Source: Arenibacter certesii DSM 19833
GTDB lineage: Bacteria > Bacteroidota > Bacteroidia > Flavobacteriales > Flavobacteriaceae
Reading direction: 5' to 3'
NCBI RefSeq assembly: GCF_000429545.1
Contig: NZ_KE386916.1
Coordinates: forward strand, 1-34,199
DNA length: 34,199 bases
The translations under genes were made by a program, and so were the position numbers. Shown here piece by piece: positions 22,411-32,888 of the stretch. Positions within the stretch are counted from its first letter, which is position 1; every line of letters begins with the position of its first letter. A model generated the notes under the pieces. It did not search any database, had not been told where the DNA came from, and saw nothing but the letters and a program-made list of their open reading frames with translations.

Positions 22411-24816
22411 ATGAATTTAAAACAAGCATTGCAACCCTACATTAAGAAATATAAAGATCTAATTACAAACTCAGAAAACTATAATGAAATCTATAAGTGG
22501 GAAGCAGTGGCAACTTTTCAAAAGCATTGGGATTTAGATGCAGATGATTTAATCCAAATGATGGATAAGGCTTTTGCAGGAAACCTTAATCTATGGACTA
22601 GCAGTAATTACTATCCTATTACCATGCTCAAGGGTTTTGTAGGAATTAATCCAGAGAAGGTTCGTAAGGCACTAAAAGACCTTTTGAATGAGAACTTAGA
22701 GATAACGGATAGGATTGCCACTTACAGAGGGGTTATGAGCGAGTTGTTAAAAGAGTCAAATTTAAAGACCAATCAAAATAGCAAGCACAATTATCAGGAT
22801 GGCCGAACCATAAGCTTACTGCTTTCATTCAACACTCCCGCAAAATACTTCCTTTTTAAACACAGTGTTTTAAATAAATTTTGCGCTCAATTTGATATAG
22901 ACCCTCCAAAACGGGGCGATATTGAAAATCAAATTCTGTTGAATAATGAGCTAAATCTTAGAGTTAAAGAAATTCTTTTGCAGGATAAGGAGTTGTTAAA
23001 ACTACACGAAAACCGCCTTACTCCAGCCTCTTTTAAGGCCGATGATTATAATATACTAACACAAGACTTTATATATTCTGTGAGCAGCTACTTGAGTGAA
23101 AATGAAGATGCGTCCCAATATTGGGGTTTAGGGTTTAACACGGATTACGAGCGACTAGAAAAATTTAAAACTGAAAATTTCTGGCAGGCTATTGACTATA
23201 AGCAAGGAGATACCAGCAAAGTAGCTACAAGGACTCGTAAATCGTTTGAACAAATAAAAGTTGGAGATAAGGTCTTGATTAAGGGTTATGGAGGTACCCA
23301 TCAATTAAAAGTACATTATAAAGGGGAAGTGGTTAACATCGATAAAGACAATGAACGTCTTAATTTAAAGCCTCTTGATGGCGAATTATATCATGGGGAA
23401 GCACCTAGAGGAAAGGGAGCTGGACAATGGCAGGAAACTATCGTTACTATAAAGCGAAGAGATGTTATTGACCAACTATTTTATGATAAACACGTTAAAA
23501 CCAATGCTATGAATACTAAGGCTCCTAAACGTACAAATTCCCTTAATCAAATATTATATGGCCCTCCTGGAACGGGGAAAACATATAAATTAAGAGAAGC
23601 TTATTTTAATAGGTTCACACTTAGGGAATCGTCCCTAACCAAAGAGCAGTTTATTTTAAATCAAATAGCAGATTTAACCTGGTGGCAAACGTTTGCAATC
23701 GCATTATATGATTCTGGTAAGATTTCAGTAAACCAATTATTAGAGCATGAAGTTGTGAAGGCTAAGGCGAGTCTGTCCAATGCTAAAAATATCAGACCAA
23801 TTGCATGGAGTAGGATGCAGGCACATACTGTTCCAGAATGTCCTAATGTAAATGTAGCTGATGTAAGTGAGCCTTCACTTTTTTATAAAGAGACAGATTC
23901 AGAATGGCGAGTGGTTAATTCTAATATGGAGAGCTTATATCCAGAAGGGATTGAATTATTGGATCAGATAAATAACTTTAAATCAAATGAAGATAAGGTT
24001 ATTAAGAATTTTGAGTTTGTTACCTTTCATCAATCTTTTGGTTATGAGGATTTTGTAGAGGGTATAAAACCAAAATTAGAAGAAGGGAGCACTACGGTAG
24101 ATTATGAAATTAAAGATGGTGTCTTTAAGAGACTATGTCAGCGTGCAAAACAGGATCCGCAGAATAACTATGCAATTTTTATTGATGAAATCAATAGAGG
24201 TAATGTCTCTGCCATATTTGGTGAACTTATAACCCTTATTGAAGATGATAAAAGAATTGGCAATCCACAAGAATTAAAAGTGAAATTACCTTATTCCAAG
24301 ACCGAATTTGGAGTGCCATCTAATCTCTATATCATAGGTACTATGAATACCGCAGATAGGAGCGTGGAAGCATTGGATACCGCACTTAGAAGGAGATTTG
24401 TTTTTGAGGAAGTGATGCCAAAACCAAATCTATTATCAGAAATAACATTTAAAGGCTTTAATCTAGAACAAGTACTGACCACCATTAATGATAGAATAGA
24501 GGTTCTATTGGATAGAGACCATACCATTGGGCATTCGTACTTTATAAAATTGGAGAGTGGGGATACAAAGGGGCTATTAAATGTTTTTAAAAACAACATA
24601 ATTCCGCTTTTACAAGAGTATTTCTATAATGATTATGAAAAGATTGCTTTGGTATTGGGAAGTGGATTTGTAGAAGAAAAACAGGCGAAGAATAATATCT
24701 TTCCAAAATTTGCCAATATAGATGATCCAGAACAGGCTGTTATTTACGAGTTGCGGAACACCATTGATGATGTAGAAGAGGCTGTAGGGCTACTACTAGG
24801 CATTTCCAATGAATAA
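22411..24816 (+). CDS. mcrB: McrB-type GTPase (AAA+) of a type IV modification-dependent restriction system
   Basis: An 801-residue AAA+ motor. Walker A is 'GPPGTGKTY' at residues 384-392; Walker B is 'IFIDEINRGN' (Asp592, Glu593); sensor 1 is 'IGTMNTADRS' (from Met645), the MNTADR word that marks McrB-type GTPases; and 'ALDTALRRRF' carries the arginine fingers. About 100 extra residues lie between Walker A and B, as in many McrB proteins. The first 360 residues are the target-reading part: an all-helical region, then a small beta-rich segment (about 273-356) with 'FEQIKVGDKVLIKGYGG' that resembles a PUA/EVE-like barrel, though this is uncertain. The stop overlaps the mcrC start by 8 bases (ATGAATAA), a coupled pair. 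Confidence 0.92.
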   Translation: MNLKQALQPYIKKYKDLITNSENYNEIYKWEAVATFQKHWDLDADDLIQMMDKAFAGNLNLWTSSNYYPITMLKGFVGINPEKVRKALKDLLNENLEITDRIATYRGVMSELLKESNLKTNQNSKHNYQDGRTISLLLSFNTPAKYFLFKHSVLNKFCAQFDIDPPKRGDIENQILLNNELNLRVKEILLQDKELLKLHENRLTPASFKADDYNILTQDFIYSVSSYLSENEDASQYWGLGFNTDYERLEKFKTENFWQAIDYKQGDTSKVATRTRKSFEQIKVGDKVLIKGYGGTHQLKVHYKGEVVNIDKDNERLNLKPLDGELYHGEAPRGKGAGQWQETIVTIKRRDVIDQLFYDKHVKTNAMNTKAPKRTNSLNQILYGPPGTGKTYKLREAYFNRFTLRESSLTKEQFILNQIADLTWWQTFAIALYDSGKISVNQLLEHEVVKAKASLSNAKNIRPIAWSRMQAHTVPECPNVNVADVSEPSLFYKETDSEWRVVNSNMESLYPEGIELLDQINNFKSNEDKVIKNFEFVTFHQSFGYEDFVEGIKPKLEEGSTTVDYEIKDGVFKRLCQRAKQDPQNNYAIFIDEINRGNVSAIFGELITLIEDDKRIGNPQELKVKLPYSKTEFGVPSNLYIIGTMNTADRSVEALDTALRRRFVFEEVMPKPNLLSEITFKGFNLEQVLTTINDRIEVLLDRDHTIGHSYFIKLESGDTKGLLNVFKNNIIPLLQEYFYNDYEKIALVLGSGFVEEKQAKNNIFPKFANIDDPEQAVIYELRNTIDDVEEAVGLLLGISNE

Positions 24817-26047
24817 GCGGAAAAATATACTGCAAGTTTTTGAACATAGTACTTTGTACTATGGCCGGGTGTATAATGACATCACCTTTGAAGAAAAACA
24901 CTTTAATGCCTTGGCGAAGTTGAATCAGCTTCACAACAACGAGTATTTTACCCTACTACATAAAGGCATTAAATTCTCTCAATATGTGGGCGTCATACAG
25001 ATAGACGGACTTACGATCGAAATTTTACCAAAAATAGACGGTGGCTCTTCTAAAGAAGCCCTTTGACAAGAGGTGTTGATCCATATGCTGAGGGTTACAA
25101 GACGCCTAAAGGTGAATAAGGTGGGGCAAGCCAGAGTAAGCAAACAGCAAATTCATTTGTTGGATATTTATTTTGAATGGTTTTTAAATGAAGTGGAACT
25201 CTTGGTAAGGCAGGGGCTTGTTAAGAAATATCGCACTAAAAGTGATAATGTAAAGGCATTAAAAGGGAAGCTAGAGTTTGCTACCCATCTCAATAAAAAC
25301 CTCATTCACAAGGAGCGATTTTATACCACGCATCAGGTATATGATTATGACCACCAGATCCATCAGATTTTAGCATTGGCGCTGAATATCATCAGCCAGT
25401 TTTCAGCGGGTACCTATCTATATTCTAAATGTAAAAGGGTTCAGCAAGAATTTCCTGAAGTCGCCCCTATTGCAGTAAATGCTGCTACTTTTAATAAGCT
25501 AGTTATTAATAGGAAAACCAAACCCTATGGCACAGCGTTGGAAATTGCGCGACTCATCATATTGAACTTTGCTCCCAACATCACTAGTGGAAAGGAAAAC
25601 ATGTTGGCGCTGCTTTTTGATATGAATAGTCTATGGGAAGAATATGTGCTAGCGAAATTAAAATCGATTAACATGGAGGGTCTTACCGTAAAGGGTCAAG
25701 AATCCAATCCCTTTTGGAATCGCATCCGGATTAGACCAGATATCGTCCTACGGAAAGGGGATAGTACCTATGTTATAGATACCAAATGGAAGAATTTGGG
25801 GATCAATAAACCATCCACAGATGATTTACGTCAGATGTACGTTTACAATGAGTATTGGGATTCCAATAAGGCCCTCTTATTATATCCATCCTTAGAAACC
25901 CAAAAACCAGATTTTATAGCTTTCGAAGGGGATGCTAATCACAAGTGCGCGGTAGGATGCTTAAATATTTTGAACGGGAATTCCTTAAACCAGAAAATAG
26001 GAGAGGAGATTTTAGAGTGGTTTGGGCTGTATAATATTAGACAGTAG
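24809..26047 (+). pseudogene. mcrC: McrC nuclease subunit, interrupted by an in-frame TGA
   Basis: The frame opened by the ATG overlapping mcrB gives 85 residues ('MNKRKNILQVFEHSTLYYGR' to 'DGGSSKEAL'), then TGA at 25064-25066. The same frame then runs on for 326 codons to 26047. Removing the stop gives a normal McrC of about 412 residues. The continuation is 'QEVLIHMLRVTRRLKV', where McrC proteins usually have a Trp just before this helix, so TGA is probably a mutated TGG. The PD-(D/E)xK nuclease site is present downstream: codon 311 Asp in 'RIRPDIVL', and Asp324-x-Lys326 in 'VIDTKWK'. A GTG at 25073 could restart translation, but without the N-terminal part that contacts McrB. The system may be inactive, or this is a sequence error. 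Confidence 0.8.
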
Positions 26048-26115
26048 AAGTACCGCTAAGGTTTTTATACAAGGCTTTTAGGCATAGAAGTGTAGGGGGG
26101 GTATATATGTTTAAT

Positions 26116-26910
26116 TTATTTAACGTAATCTTTAATGAATTTATTCATTCTCTTAATGCCATTTATATAATATTCTTTTTTCTCTTTTTCAGTATCAAAA
26201 TTTAACTTAGTATTTTCATAGATTGATATTTTATCATAGGGGAAACTACAATAAACCCTGTAGTTTTCCCCAAAATCCTCTTGATAGCGTTTTATATTAC
26301 TTTTATTTGATTTAATATAAGATTCTTGAAGTGGGTGAAAATTATAGGTAATAAAACCATACCTTTTACTAATTTCTATACCTTCTAAGGGGAAATTCTT
26401 TATAGTAAACTCCTGATCCTGATTAATGAAAGTTTCTATTTTTAAATTGTCTTTTTCCTCCTCTGATACCTGAAATGGTTCTTTTTTTACTTTCGCATCT
26501 TTTATTATGTACTCTATCTCGTGAATTGTTGAATTGTAAATATCTAAATTATCATTCTTGTCGATAATGGCACCTAATTCAAAATTATTTATTTCGGAAT
26601 AATCATAAAGGTTCATAGAAGTAATTACACCAAAATTTTCATTAATGTAAACCTTGGCGTGCAAATTGTCGACAAATAAAATTCTACAATGTTTAAGCTT
26701 CATTAGTTGGTCTGCTTGCTCTCTATTCATTTCAACTTTACCATAAACTATTGTTATATTTATGCCGTTGTTATCTGCAACTACCAGCCTATCATATAGC
26801 GGTTTAGCTATTTTAATATAAGGAGTGACTAATGTTATATTTCGTTTTGCTTCTGTAATAACCTTTTCGATATAATATGAAATTGCTCTGGTGGCGACAA
26901 CTTTAGACAT
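26116..26910 (-). CDS. Phospholipase D-fold protein, single HKD motif
   Basis: A 264-residue protein with one PLD half-site: 'LHAKVYINENFGVITSMNLY' supplies His84, Lys86 and the Asn near residue 100, and 'NNFELGAI' supplies Glu111. Members with a single HKD work as dimers and cut DNA or phospholipids by a covalent His intermediate. The N-terminal 'AKRNITLVTPYIKI' is the usual first strand. The C-terminal 130 residues are Lys/Glu-rich and do not match a known domain I can name. No signal peptide, so cytoplasmic. It points towards the 3' end of mcrC and lies 68 bases away. A nuclease or nucleic-acid-binding defence role is plausible in this island, not shown. Confidence 0.8.
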   Translation of the reverse strand: MSKVVATRAISYYIEKVITEAKRNITLVTPYIKIAKPLYDRLVVADNNGINITIVYGKVEMNREQADQLMKLKHCRILFVDNLHAKVYINENFGVITSMNLYDYSEINNFELGAIIDKNDNLDIYNSTIHEIEYIIKDAKVKKEPFQVSEEEKDNLKIETFINQDQEFTIKNFPLEGIEISKRYGFITYNFHPLQESYIKSNKSNIKRYQEDFGENYRVYCSFPYDKISIYENTKLNFDTEKEKKEYYINGIKRMNKFIKDYVK

Positions 26911-27715
<805 letters not shown>

Positions 27716-27919
27716 TTAAGAACATATCACTTTAGAGATTTTCCAAATAGGTATTTACTTGGTATTGAATGGTTGTTTGGTATTGTGTGGATGAATAAAT
27801 AGAGCTCAAAAGGAAGGGAGAAATCATATATTGAAGGTTCCGCAGCATGGAGAGATACAATATAAATGATTGAAATTCCCTTTAGACCTAGGTTTGGCTG
27901 TAGTTTGAATTCGACACTA

Positions 27920-28427
27920 TATTCAGAAAAAAGAAAGAAAAACTTAATAAGTAGAGTATTGATCCTCATTATAGGATTTCCATTTCCGCAGAATTGTAAA
28001 ATGCTTGTAAAAGGAGCAACTAAAGCAGGTTATAATTCAAAATCGTTCTGGTATTATCCTTGAGGGAAATCTGTTACTCACAAAGGAGTTGATGTTTTTG
28101 CTAAAAAGGGACGAAAATTAATTTATCTACTACTGGGATAATTTTATAAGCTGGAAAAATACCTGTGGGTGTTAAAATTGTGTTGTTGCTAGGACCAAAG
28201 TGGCGATTGCATTATTACGCACATTTGTATGCGTTAAAAATATCTCCTATGTCCATTCGTAAATAAAAAATCTATCCTACGTCCGTTGTAACTAGTGGAA
28301 ATGCAGAAGGGAAATCGCCAGTTTACAGGATGTTATTTTAAGGAGTATCCAATACGTTTGGTGGATAGATTCGGATAAAAAGGGGTTAGAGAAAAATGTT
28401 TTATTTAAACCCAATTTGGATATTTAG
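27920..28427 (+). pseudogene. Decayed M23-family metallopeptidase
   Basis: Pieces of one M23/LytM peptidase appear in order in different plus-strand frames. First 'LISRVLILIIGFPFPQN' (membrane anchor) and 'MLVKGATKAGYNSKSFWYYP', then a TGA where the family has Trp, then 'GKSVTHKGVDVFAKKG' (first zinc His/Asp). Next, in another frame, 'AGKIPVGVKIVLLLGPKWR' and 'LHYYAHLYALK' (HxxH-like zinc site), then 'TSGNAEGKSP', and finally 'VWWIDSDKKGLEKNVLFKPN' near the end at 28427. At least one nonsense change and several frameshifts are needed. The order and the conserved words leave little doubt about the origin. Intact homologues cut peptidoglycan cross-links. Confidence 0.8.
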
Positions 28428-28661
28428 AAAATTGACCGATTAAAATCTAGGGATTACTATCTATAGAAATAATAGCCTTAAGGAGTAAGTACTCGTCTTT
28501 ATTAGAGAGATGATGGGTTAGGGGAGGTTGTTTATTAATATTAAGGATTATCCTTTACCCTCTTGCTTGTAAAAATATAAAATAATTACCTGTACCAAAT
28601 CTAGAATTTACCCGTTAGTAATTTTCAAGCTTTTGAAATTAACTAAAATCAAAATCCTATT

Positions 28662-29597
28662 ATGAGTAGTTTTTTAACCGGAAGAGAATTAGAAAATAAA
28701 TTAACTGACATCATTTGGAACGCAAAGAAATACATTATAATTATTTCTCCTTTCATAAAATTGGATACACATATTAAAGAGGTGTTAGAAAAGGTGAAAA
28801 GCGCACATGAAATTAACTTGTATGTTTTATTTGGTAAAAATGAAGAATATAAATATAAGAGTTTCAACGAAGAAGATTTTAAGTTTATAAGGGGCTTCAA
28901 AAACGTTACAGTACTTTATAACAAAAACCTACATGCGAAACATTACTGTAATGAAAATGAAGGGCTTATAACTTCTTTGAACTTATATGGATATTCGTTA
29001 GTCAACAACGTGGAATATGGGGTGTATTTTACCAAAACTCTTAATCCATTAGATAAACTTTTCGAAGAAACAGAAAAATTTACAGATGAACTTATATTTA
29101 AAAAAAGTGAAGTAGTTTTTTTAAAAAAACCCCAGTACAAGAAGAGAATGTTTGGCCTCCAAAAAGAATACCAGCAATCGCAAATAATTTTTGATATATC
29201 TGAGGAATTTTTTAATGGTAGAAAATATGAATTTAAAACAATTGGAGACTTTGATCTAGATTTTGAAACTTCTGTTGAAAAAAAATATAGAGAAAAGCCT
29301 CAAAGAGAGGATGTTACCTTAAAGGAAGAGGATAGTCTAAGTCGGAGTAGAACTACAAATTCTACAAATAATTTATTCATTATAGGGTACTGTATAAGGA
29401 CTGGTGAAGAAATTCCATTTAACCCTGAACGTCCTTTTAGTTATAACTCCTACCTTACTTGGAGCAGGTATGGGGATGAAAATTTTCAAGAAAATTTTTG
29501 TCATTTTTCTGGAGAGCCGTCTATGGGACAGACTTGTTATGCAAAGCCTATTCTCGGAAAAAACTGGAGAAAAGCGAAAAAGGAATATGATTTCTAA
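28662..29597 (+). CDS. Phospholipase D-fold protein with Cys-containing C-terminal domain
   Basis: A 311-residue protein with one HKD half-site: 'NLHAKHYCNENEGLITSLNL' supplies His91, Lys93 and Asn107, and 'NNVEYG' supplies Glu118. The start of the fold is 'AKKYIIIISPFIKL'. The C-terminal 70 residues hold a conserved-looking module, 'FIIGYCIRTGEEIPFNPERP' then 'ENFCHFSGEPSMGQTCYAKP', with Cys residues that may bind zinc; I have seen this tail on other stand-alone PLD proteins. No signal peptide. It is a distant relative of the PLD protein at 26116 rather than a copy. A nuclease role in phage defence or repair is possible, not shown. Confidence 0.8.
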   Translation: MSSFLTGRELENKLTDIIWNAKKYIIIISPFIKLDTHIKEVLEKVKSAHEINLYVLFGKNEEYKYKSFNEEDFKFIRGFKNVTVLYNKNLHAKHYCNENEGLITSLNLYGYSLVNNVEYGVYFTKTLNPLDKLFEETEKFTDELIFKKSEVVFLKKPQYKKRMFGLQKEYQQSQIIFDISEEFFNGRKYEFKTIGDFDLDFETSVEKKYREKPQREDVTLKEEDSLSRSRTTNSTNNLFIIGYCIRTGEEIPFNPERPFSYNSYLTWSRYGDENFQENFCHFSGEPSMGQTCYAKPILGKNWRKAKKEYDF

Positions 29598-29769
29598 AAC
29601 AATCTTTAACGAGACTACAAGCATATTAAACATAAAAGCAGTTGGATCGTGAAATTAAATTATTAATGCCCTACTATCTGGCTTTTATATATCATTTCAT
29701 TTTTCCGTTTAATATCAAATAATGATATTGAATTTTACAATAACCCATAACCGATCCAGAAAGCCAATT

Positions 29770-30490
29770 ATGAGAAGATTTACACTTTTATTTTTATTTA
29801 TTATTACATTCTTAATTCCTAAAAATACGCAAGCTCAAGATACGGGTTCCGTTATAGCAGCTGGTGCAGGAGCCTTACTTACTATTGGAGCAGGGGTTGC
29901 AGCTGTAGAGCAGATGAAGGAGCGCGCAGAACTTACAGCAACCGAATGGATATTGGCCAATAATCCAGAGTTGGTCAATTTTTCTTTGAAAACACTGGAT
30001 TTTAATGGGAAAAAATTAAAAGACATGTCAGAAACGTCTGTTATAACCTTTAAAATACAAGAGTTCGTGCCCACCGATAAACCAGAATTAAACGGTAAAA
30101 AACAAGTTTTATTAGGATTTACAAGCTATGGTTGGATTAATGAATATGGTATTTGACAAGATACGTTGGTTCTTAATTGATTCAAATGAATGGATTAAAA
30201 TGATGACTTCTTATACCAAAGTTGCTTCAGGAGAAGAGAATGACAATTTTGTTAAAGAGCAGTTAAGTAATGGGAAAATTGTGAATAAAGGGATTAAAGT
30301 TAAAAGCAAAATTACCATCCCTTTTTATCAACTCTCCGGAGCCATGTATGTAACCACAGACTATTCAAATGACATGAAATTTATTTATAATGAAAGATCA
30401 TTGGGTATTTTTTTAAAGGAAACAAAAAATTTAATTCAAATAAGAAGAGGAAGTAGTATTGAAATACATGATTTCTTTTTTAACGAATAG
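29770..30490 (+). pseudogene. Secreted hypothetical protein, frameshifted
   Basis: The first part starts at ATG 29770 with signal peptide 'MRRFTLLFLFIITFLIP...TQAQ', continues 'GSVIAAGAGALLTIGAGVAA' (Gly/Ala hydrophobic segment) and 'ATEWILANNPELVNFSLKTL', and ends at a TGA at 30154-30156. A second frame carries on with 'FDKIRWFLIDSNEWIKMMTS' to 30490, with 'MYVTTDYSNDMKFIYNERS'. One extra base in the TTT at about 30151 explains both; dropping it joins 'INEYGI' to 'DKIRWF'. The joined protein would be about 240 residues, secreted or envelope-bound, of unknown function. It may be a sequence error, since the rest is clean. A terminator follows at 30545. Confidence 0.7.
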
Positions 30491-30544
30491 CCGATAACTA
30501 TTAAAACAAGATAATATCTTATTGTTAATTTTAAAGCATTAAAT

Positions 30545-30575
30545 AGCCAGTCTTTTAAAAGTCCGGCTTTTTTTT
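30545..30575 (+). terminator. Rho-independent terminator
   Basis: AGCCAGTCTTTT and AAAAGTCCGGCT pair with two mismatches, followed by eight Ts. It lies 55 bases after the frameshifted secreted-protein gene and fits as its terminator. Confidence 0.65.
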
Positions 30576-31106
30576 ATAGGACCTGAACAACTTACTTCCT
30601 AACCTTCACCTTTCCCATTACCACGCCCGTTTTCCTAAAATCCATCAAACCACATCACCGCCAAACAACACCTCCTCATTCCTTTTAAAAGATCAATAAT
30701 CTTTTGATCTAGATAATTTGTGCTCGTAGGAAAAAGAAATCACCCTAAATCCTGTCCAGTTACACAAAAAACGAAAGAAATATAGCAGCTCTTTATCTAA
30801 TTAAATTTCGTTGAAATACCAATCAATCGGTAAAGGGATAAATATGTCCGTTAAGCGACTATGCCCCGTAAAATATAAGCTTACAAGAGATTTAGATAGG
30901 TAGATTTTTTTCGTCTCACAACAATATATGCATACTTAGTGCGTTTTATATAAGCGAATATTTTATCAGCCTATACGGAAAGATTTCAATACAACTTAAA
31001 ATCAAGCTTTTAAGTAAAATACTCCGAATAGCTTTTTAATGATGTTCGTTGCAGAATAATATAAAGGATAACGATGTATGAGTATCCATCACAGATATAA
31101 TTGGCA
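30576..31106. other. Gene-free region upstream of the repeat-protein genes
   Basis: About 530 bases with no supportable ORF. It includes a short AAAAGAT/ATCTTTT hairpin at 30687-30705 without a U-tract. The promoter of the surface-protein pair must be here; I do not see an unambiguous TAnnTTTG box. Confidence 0.4.
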
Positions 31107-32849
31107 ATGAAAAAAATAATACTGTTACTATTATTAGTCACAGGTAATTTTCTGTTTGCGCAGGTAGGAATAGGAACCGATTTACCAAACCCTTCTACGC
31201 AACTTGAAATTAAATCTTCCAACCGAGGTGTGTTAATACCTCAGGTCCCCCTGACCAGTAACACCGATAAAACTACCATTAGTGCCGGGAACTTGGAAAG
31301 CTTGCTAGTTTATAACATTAGTACCACTGCAACCCTTACCCCAGGATATTACTACTGGTACCAAGATAGATGGGAGCGACTGTTGTCTGATACGGATTTG
31401 CCAGATTATATAGTAAACTGGGATGTTGCCAATAATCAGTTCACGTATAAGGATACCAATGGTAACCTTCAGAATATTGATATCGCTGGCCTACAGGCTT
31501 TAACAGTACTTGAACTAAATGCAGACGGACATACCTTAGAGTACGCGGACGAAGATGGTATAGTGACCAGTATAGATTTGGCCGAGGTTATTAAAAACTT
31601 TGAAACCTTAACTACGGTGGTTGCAAATACCGATGGTTCTTTCTCGTTTACCGATGAGCGCGGCAATGCCACGGTAATTGATGTTTCTAACTTAGAGACG
31701 TTAACAACCATTGCACTAAATGGGGATAACACTAATCTTGATTATACGGATGAAAACGGGGTGGTAACACAGGTGAACCTAACAGCCCTTGTGAAAAACC
31801 TAGAGACGCTAACTACTGTGGCAGCCAATACGGATGGCACGTTTACGTTTACGGATGAAGCCGGACAGCCAACCATAATAGACGTTTCAAATTTACAAAC
31901 CTTAACTACCCTTGTTTTAAATGCCGATAACACCCATATAGATTACACGGATGAGCATGGCGTAGTAACGCAATTGAACTTAACAGACCTGGTGAAAAAC
32001 CTAGAAACATTAACAGTCCTGGATTACGATATAACTACTAATAGGCTATCCTATAAAGATGAAAGCGGAGCGATAAAGAACATCAACCTAGGGGTTGGTT
32101 CTGTTATTTATGACGGGATAACAAACACCATTACGTATAAGAATGCTAATGGGGTGGATACGGATCTCGTTCTAAACCACACTAATCTAACCTACGATAC
32201 GGATCTACAAGAATTAATATACGTCAACTCCCTAGGAGTTACTCAGACAATCGGCTTAGCGGCTTTGGTTGCCGCAAACACCATAAATAGGTTGGAGCTA
32301 AACAACACCGAGCTGACCAGTACCGTTAATGGGGTTGCTGCTTCTGTTGATTTAAGGGATGTAATACAGGCGGAACAAAAGACCACTACGGTGGTCGATG
32401 GGATGAATACCACGGTAGAAAGTGAAACTGTAGGAGACAATATTAATTATAAGGTAAACGTTAATACAGCCTCTGGAGCTTCTTTAGGAGTAGTAAAAGA
32501 AGCCGCTACCCAATCTACGGTAAAAATTAACGAAGACGGAGAGTTGTCCATAGATCTTACTAATCTGAATAGGATTGTAGAAACTAGCGTATCCTACACG
32601 GTTTCCTTAAAGGACGCCATTATTTTAGGAAATACCAACGGGGGGCATGTGAACATCACACTACCTAATGCCACTCTAGAAAATAAAGGAAAAAGACTGA
32701 CAATTAAAAAACAAGATGGAAATGAAAATTATTACTTGATGGTGTTTGGCGCTATAGACGGCCTATCAGAATTGTATACAGCATTACCTTATTCCGGTTG
32801 GGAGTTGATTTCCAACGGAATAGAATGGAAAATAATAAACAAATTTTAA
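31107..32849 (+). CDS. Secreted repeat protein, flavobacterial surface type
   Basis: The open frame starts at a TTG, but the ATG at 31107 gives a clean signal peptide, MKKIILLLLLVTGNFLFAQ, so the protein is 580 residues. After it comes 'VGIGTDLPNPSTQLEIKSSN', 'RGVLIPQVPL', 'LLVYN' and 'TPGYYYW', an opening typical of secreted flavobacterial proteins. From residue 131 a 67-residue unit occurs two full times plus a half, each made of two halves beginning 'LTT' with 'YTDENGVV' or 'FTDEAGQ'. The C-terminal domain (about 490-580) is compact, with 'NITLPNATLENKGKRLTIKK', and may cap the stalk. It is exported, probably to the cell surface. The next gene encodes a relative and begins 39 bases later. 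Confidence 0.85.
   Translation: MKKIILLLLLVTGNFLFAQVGIGTDLPNPSTQLEIKSSNRGVLIPQVPLTSNTDKTTISAGNLESLLVYNISTTATLTPGYYYWYQDRWERLLSDTDLPDYIVNWDVANNQFTYKDTNGNLQNIDIAGLQALTVLELNADGHTLEYADEDGIVTSIDLAEVIKNFETLTTVVANTDGSFSFTDERGNATVIDVSNLETLTTIALNGDNTNLDYTDENGVVTQVNLTALVKNLETLTTVAANTDGTFTFTDEAGQPTIIDVSNLQTLTTLVLNADNTHIDYTDEHGVVTQLNLTDLVKNLETLTVLDYDITTNRLSYKDESGAIKNINLGVGSVIYDGITNTITYKNANGVDTDLVLNHTNLTYDTDLQELIYVNSLGVTQTIGLAALVAANTINRLELNNTELTSTVNGVAASVDLRDVIQAEQKTTTVVDGMNTTVESETVGDNINYKVNVNTASGASLGVVKEAATQSTVKINEDGELSIDLTNLNRIVETSVSYTVSLKDAIILGNTNGGHVNITLPNATLENKGKRLTIKKQDGNENYYLMVFGAIDGLSELYTALPYSGWELISNGIEWKIINKF
31497..32009 (+). repeat. Tandem 201-base (67-codon) coding repeat
   Basis: Protein-level units start at 31497, 31698 and 31899. 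Units 1 and 2 are complete and unit 3 is about half. Each holds two sub-units with the pattern LTT...D...(Y/F)TDE.G...(V/I)(D/N)(L/V). DNA identity is moderate, so the duplication is not recent. Confidence 0.8.
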
Positions 32850-32888
32850 TACCAACTAAATATACCACACCCCTAATACCCAAAGATT

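Noticed and set aside
25064-25066. TGA in mcrC as selenocysteine or recoded Trp
   Set aside because: TGA is used as a normal stop in neighbouring genes, no SECIS-like hairpin is evident, and McrC is not a selenoprotein family; a nonsense mutation or sequence error is simpler.
27866-28063. 65-codon ORF taken as an intact gene
   Set aside because: Its second half is the N-terminal piece of the decayed M23 peptidase, ending at a nonsense codon.
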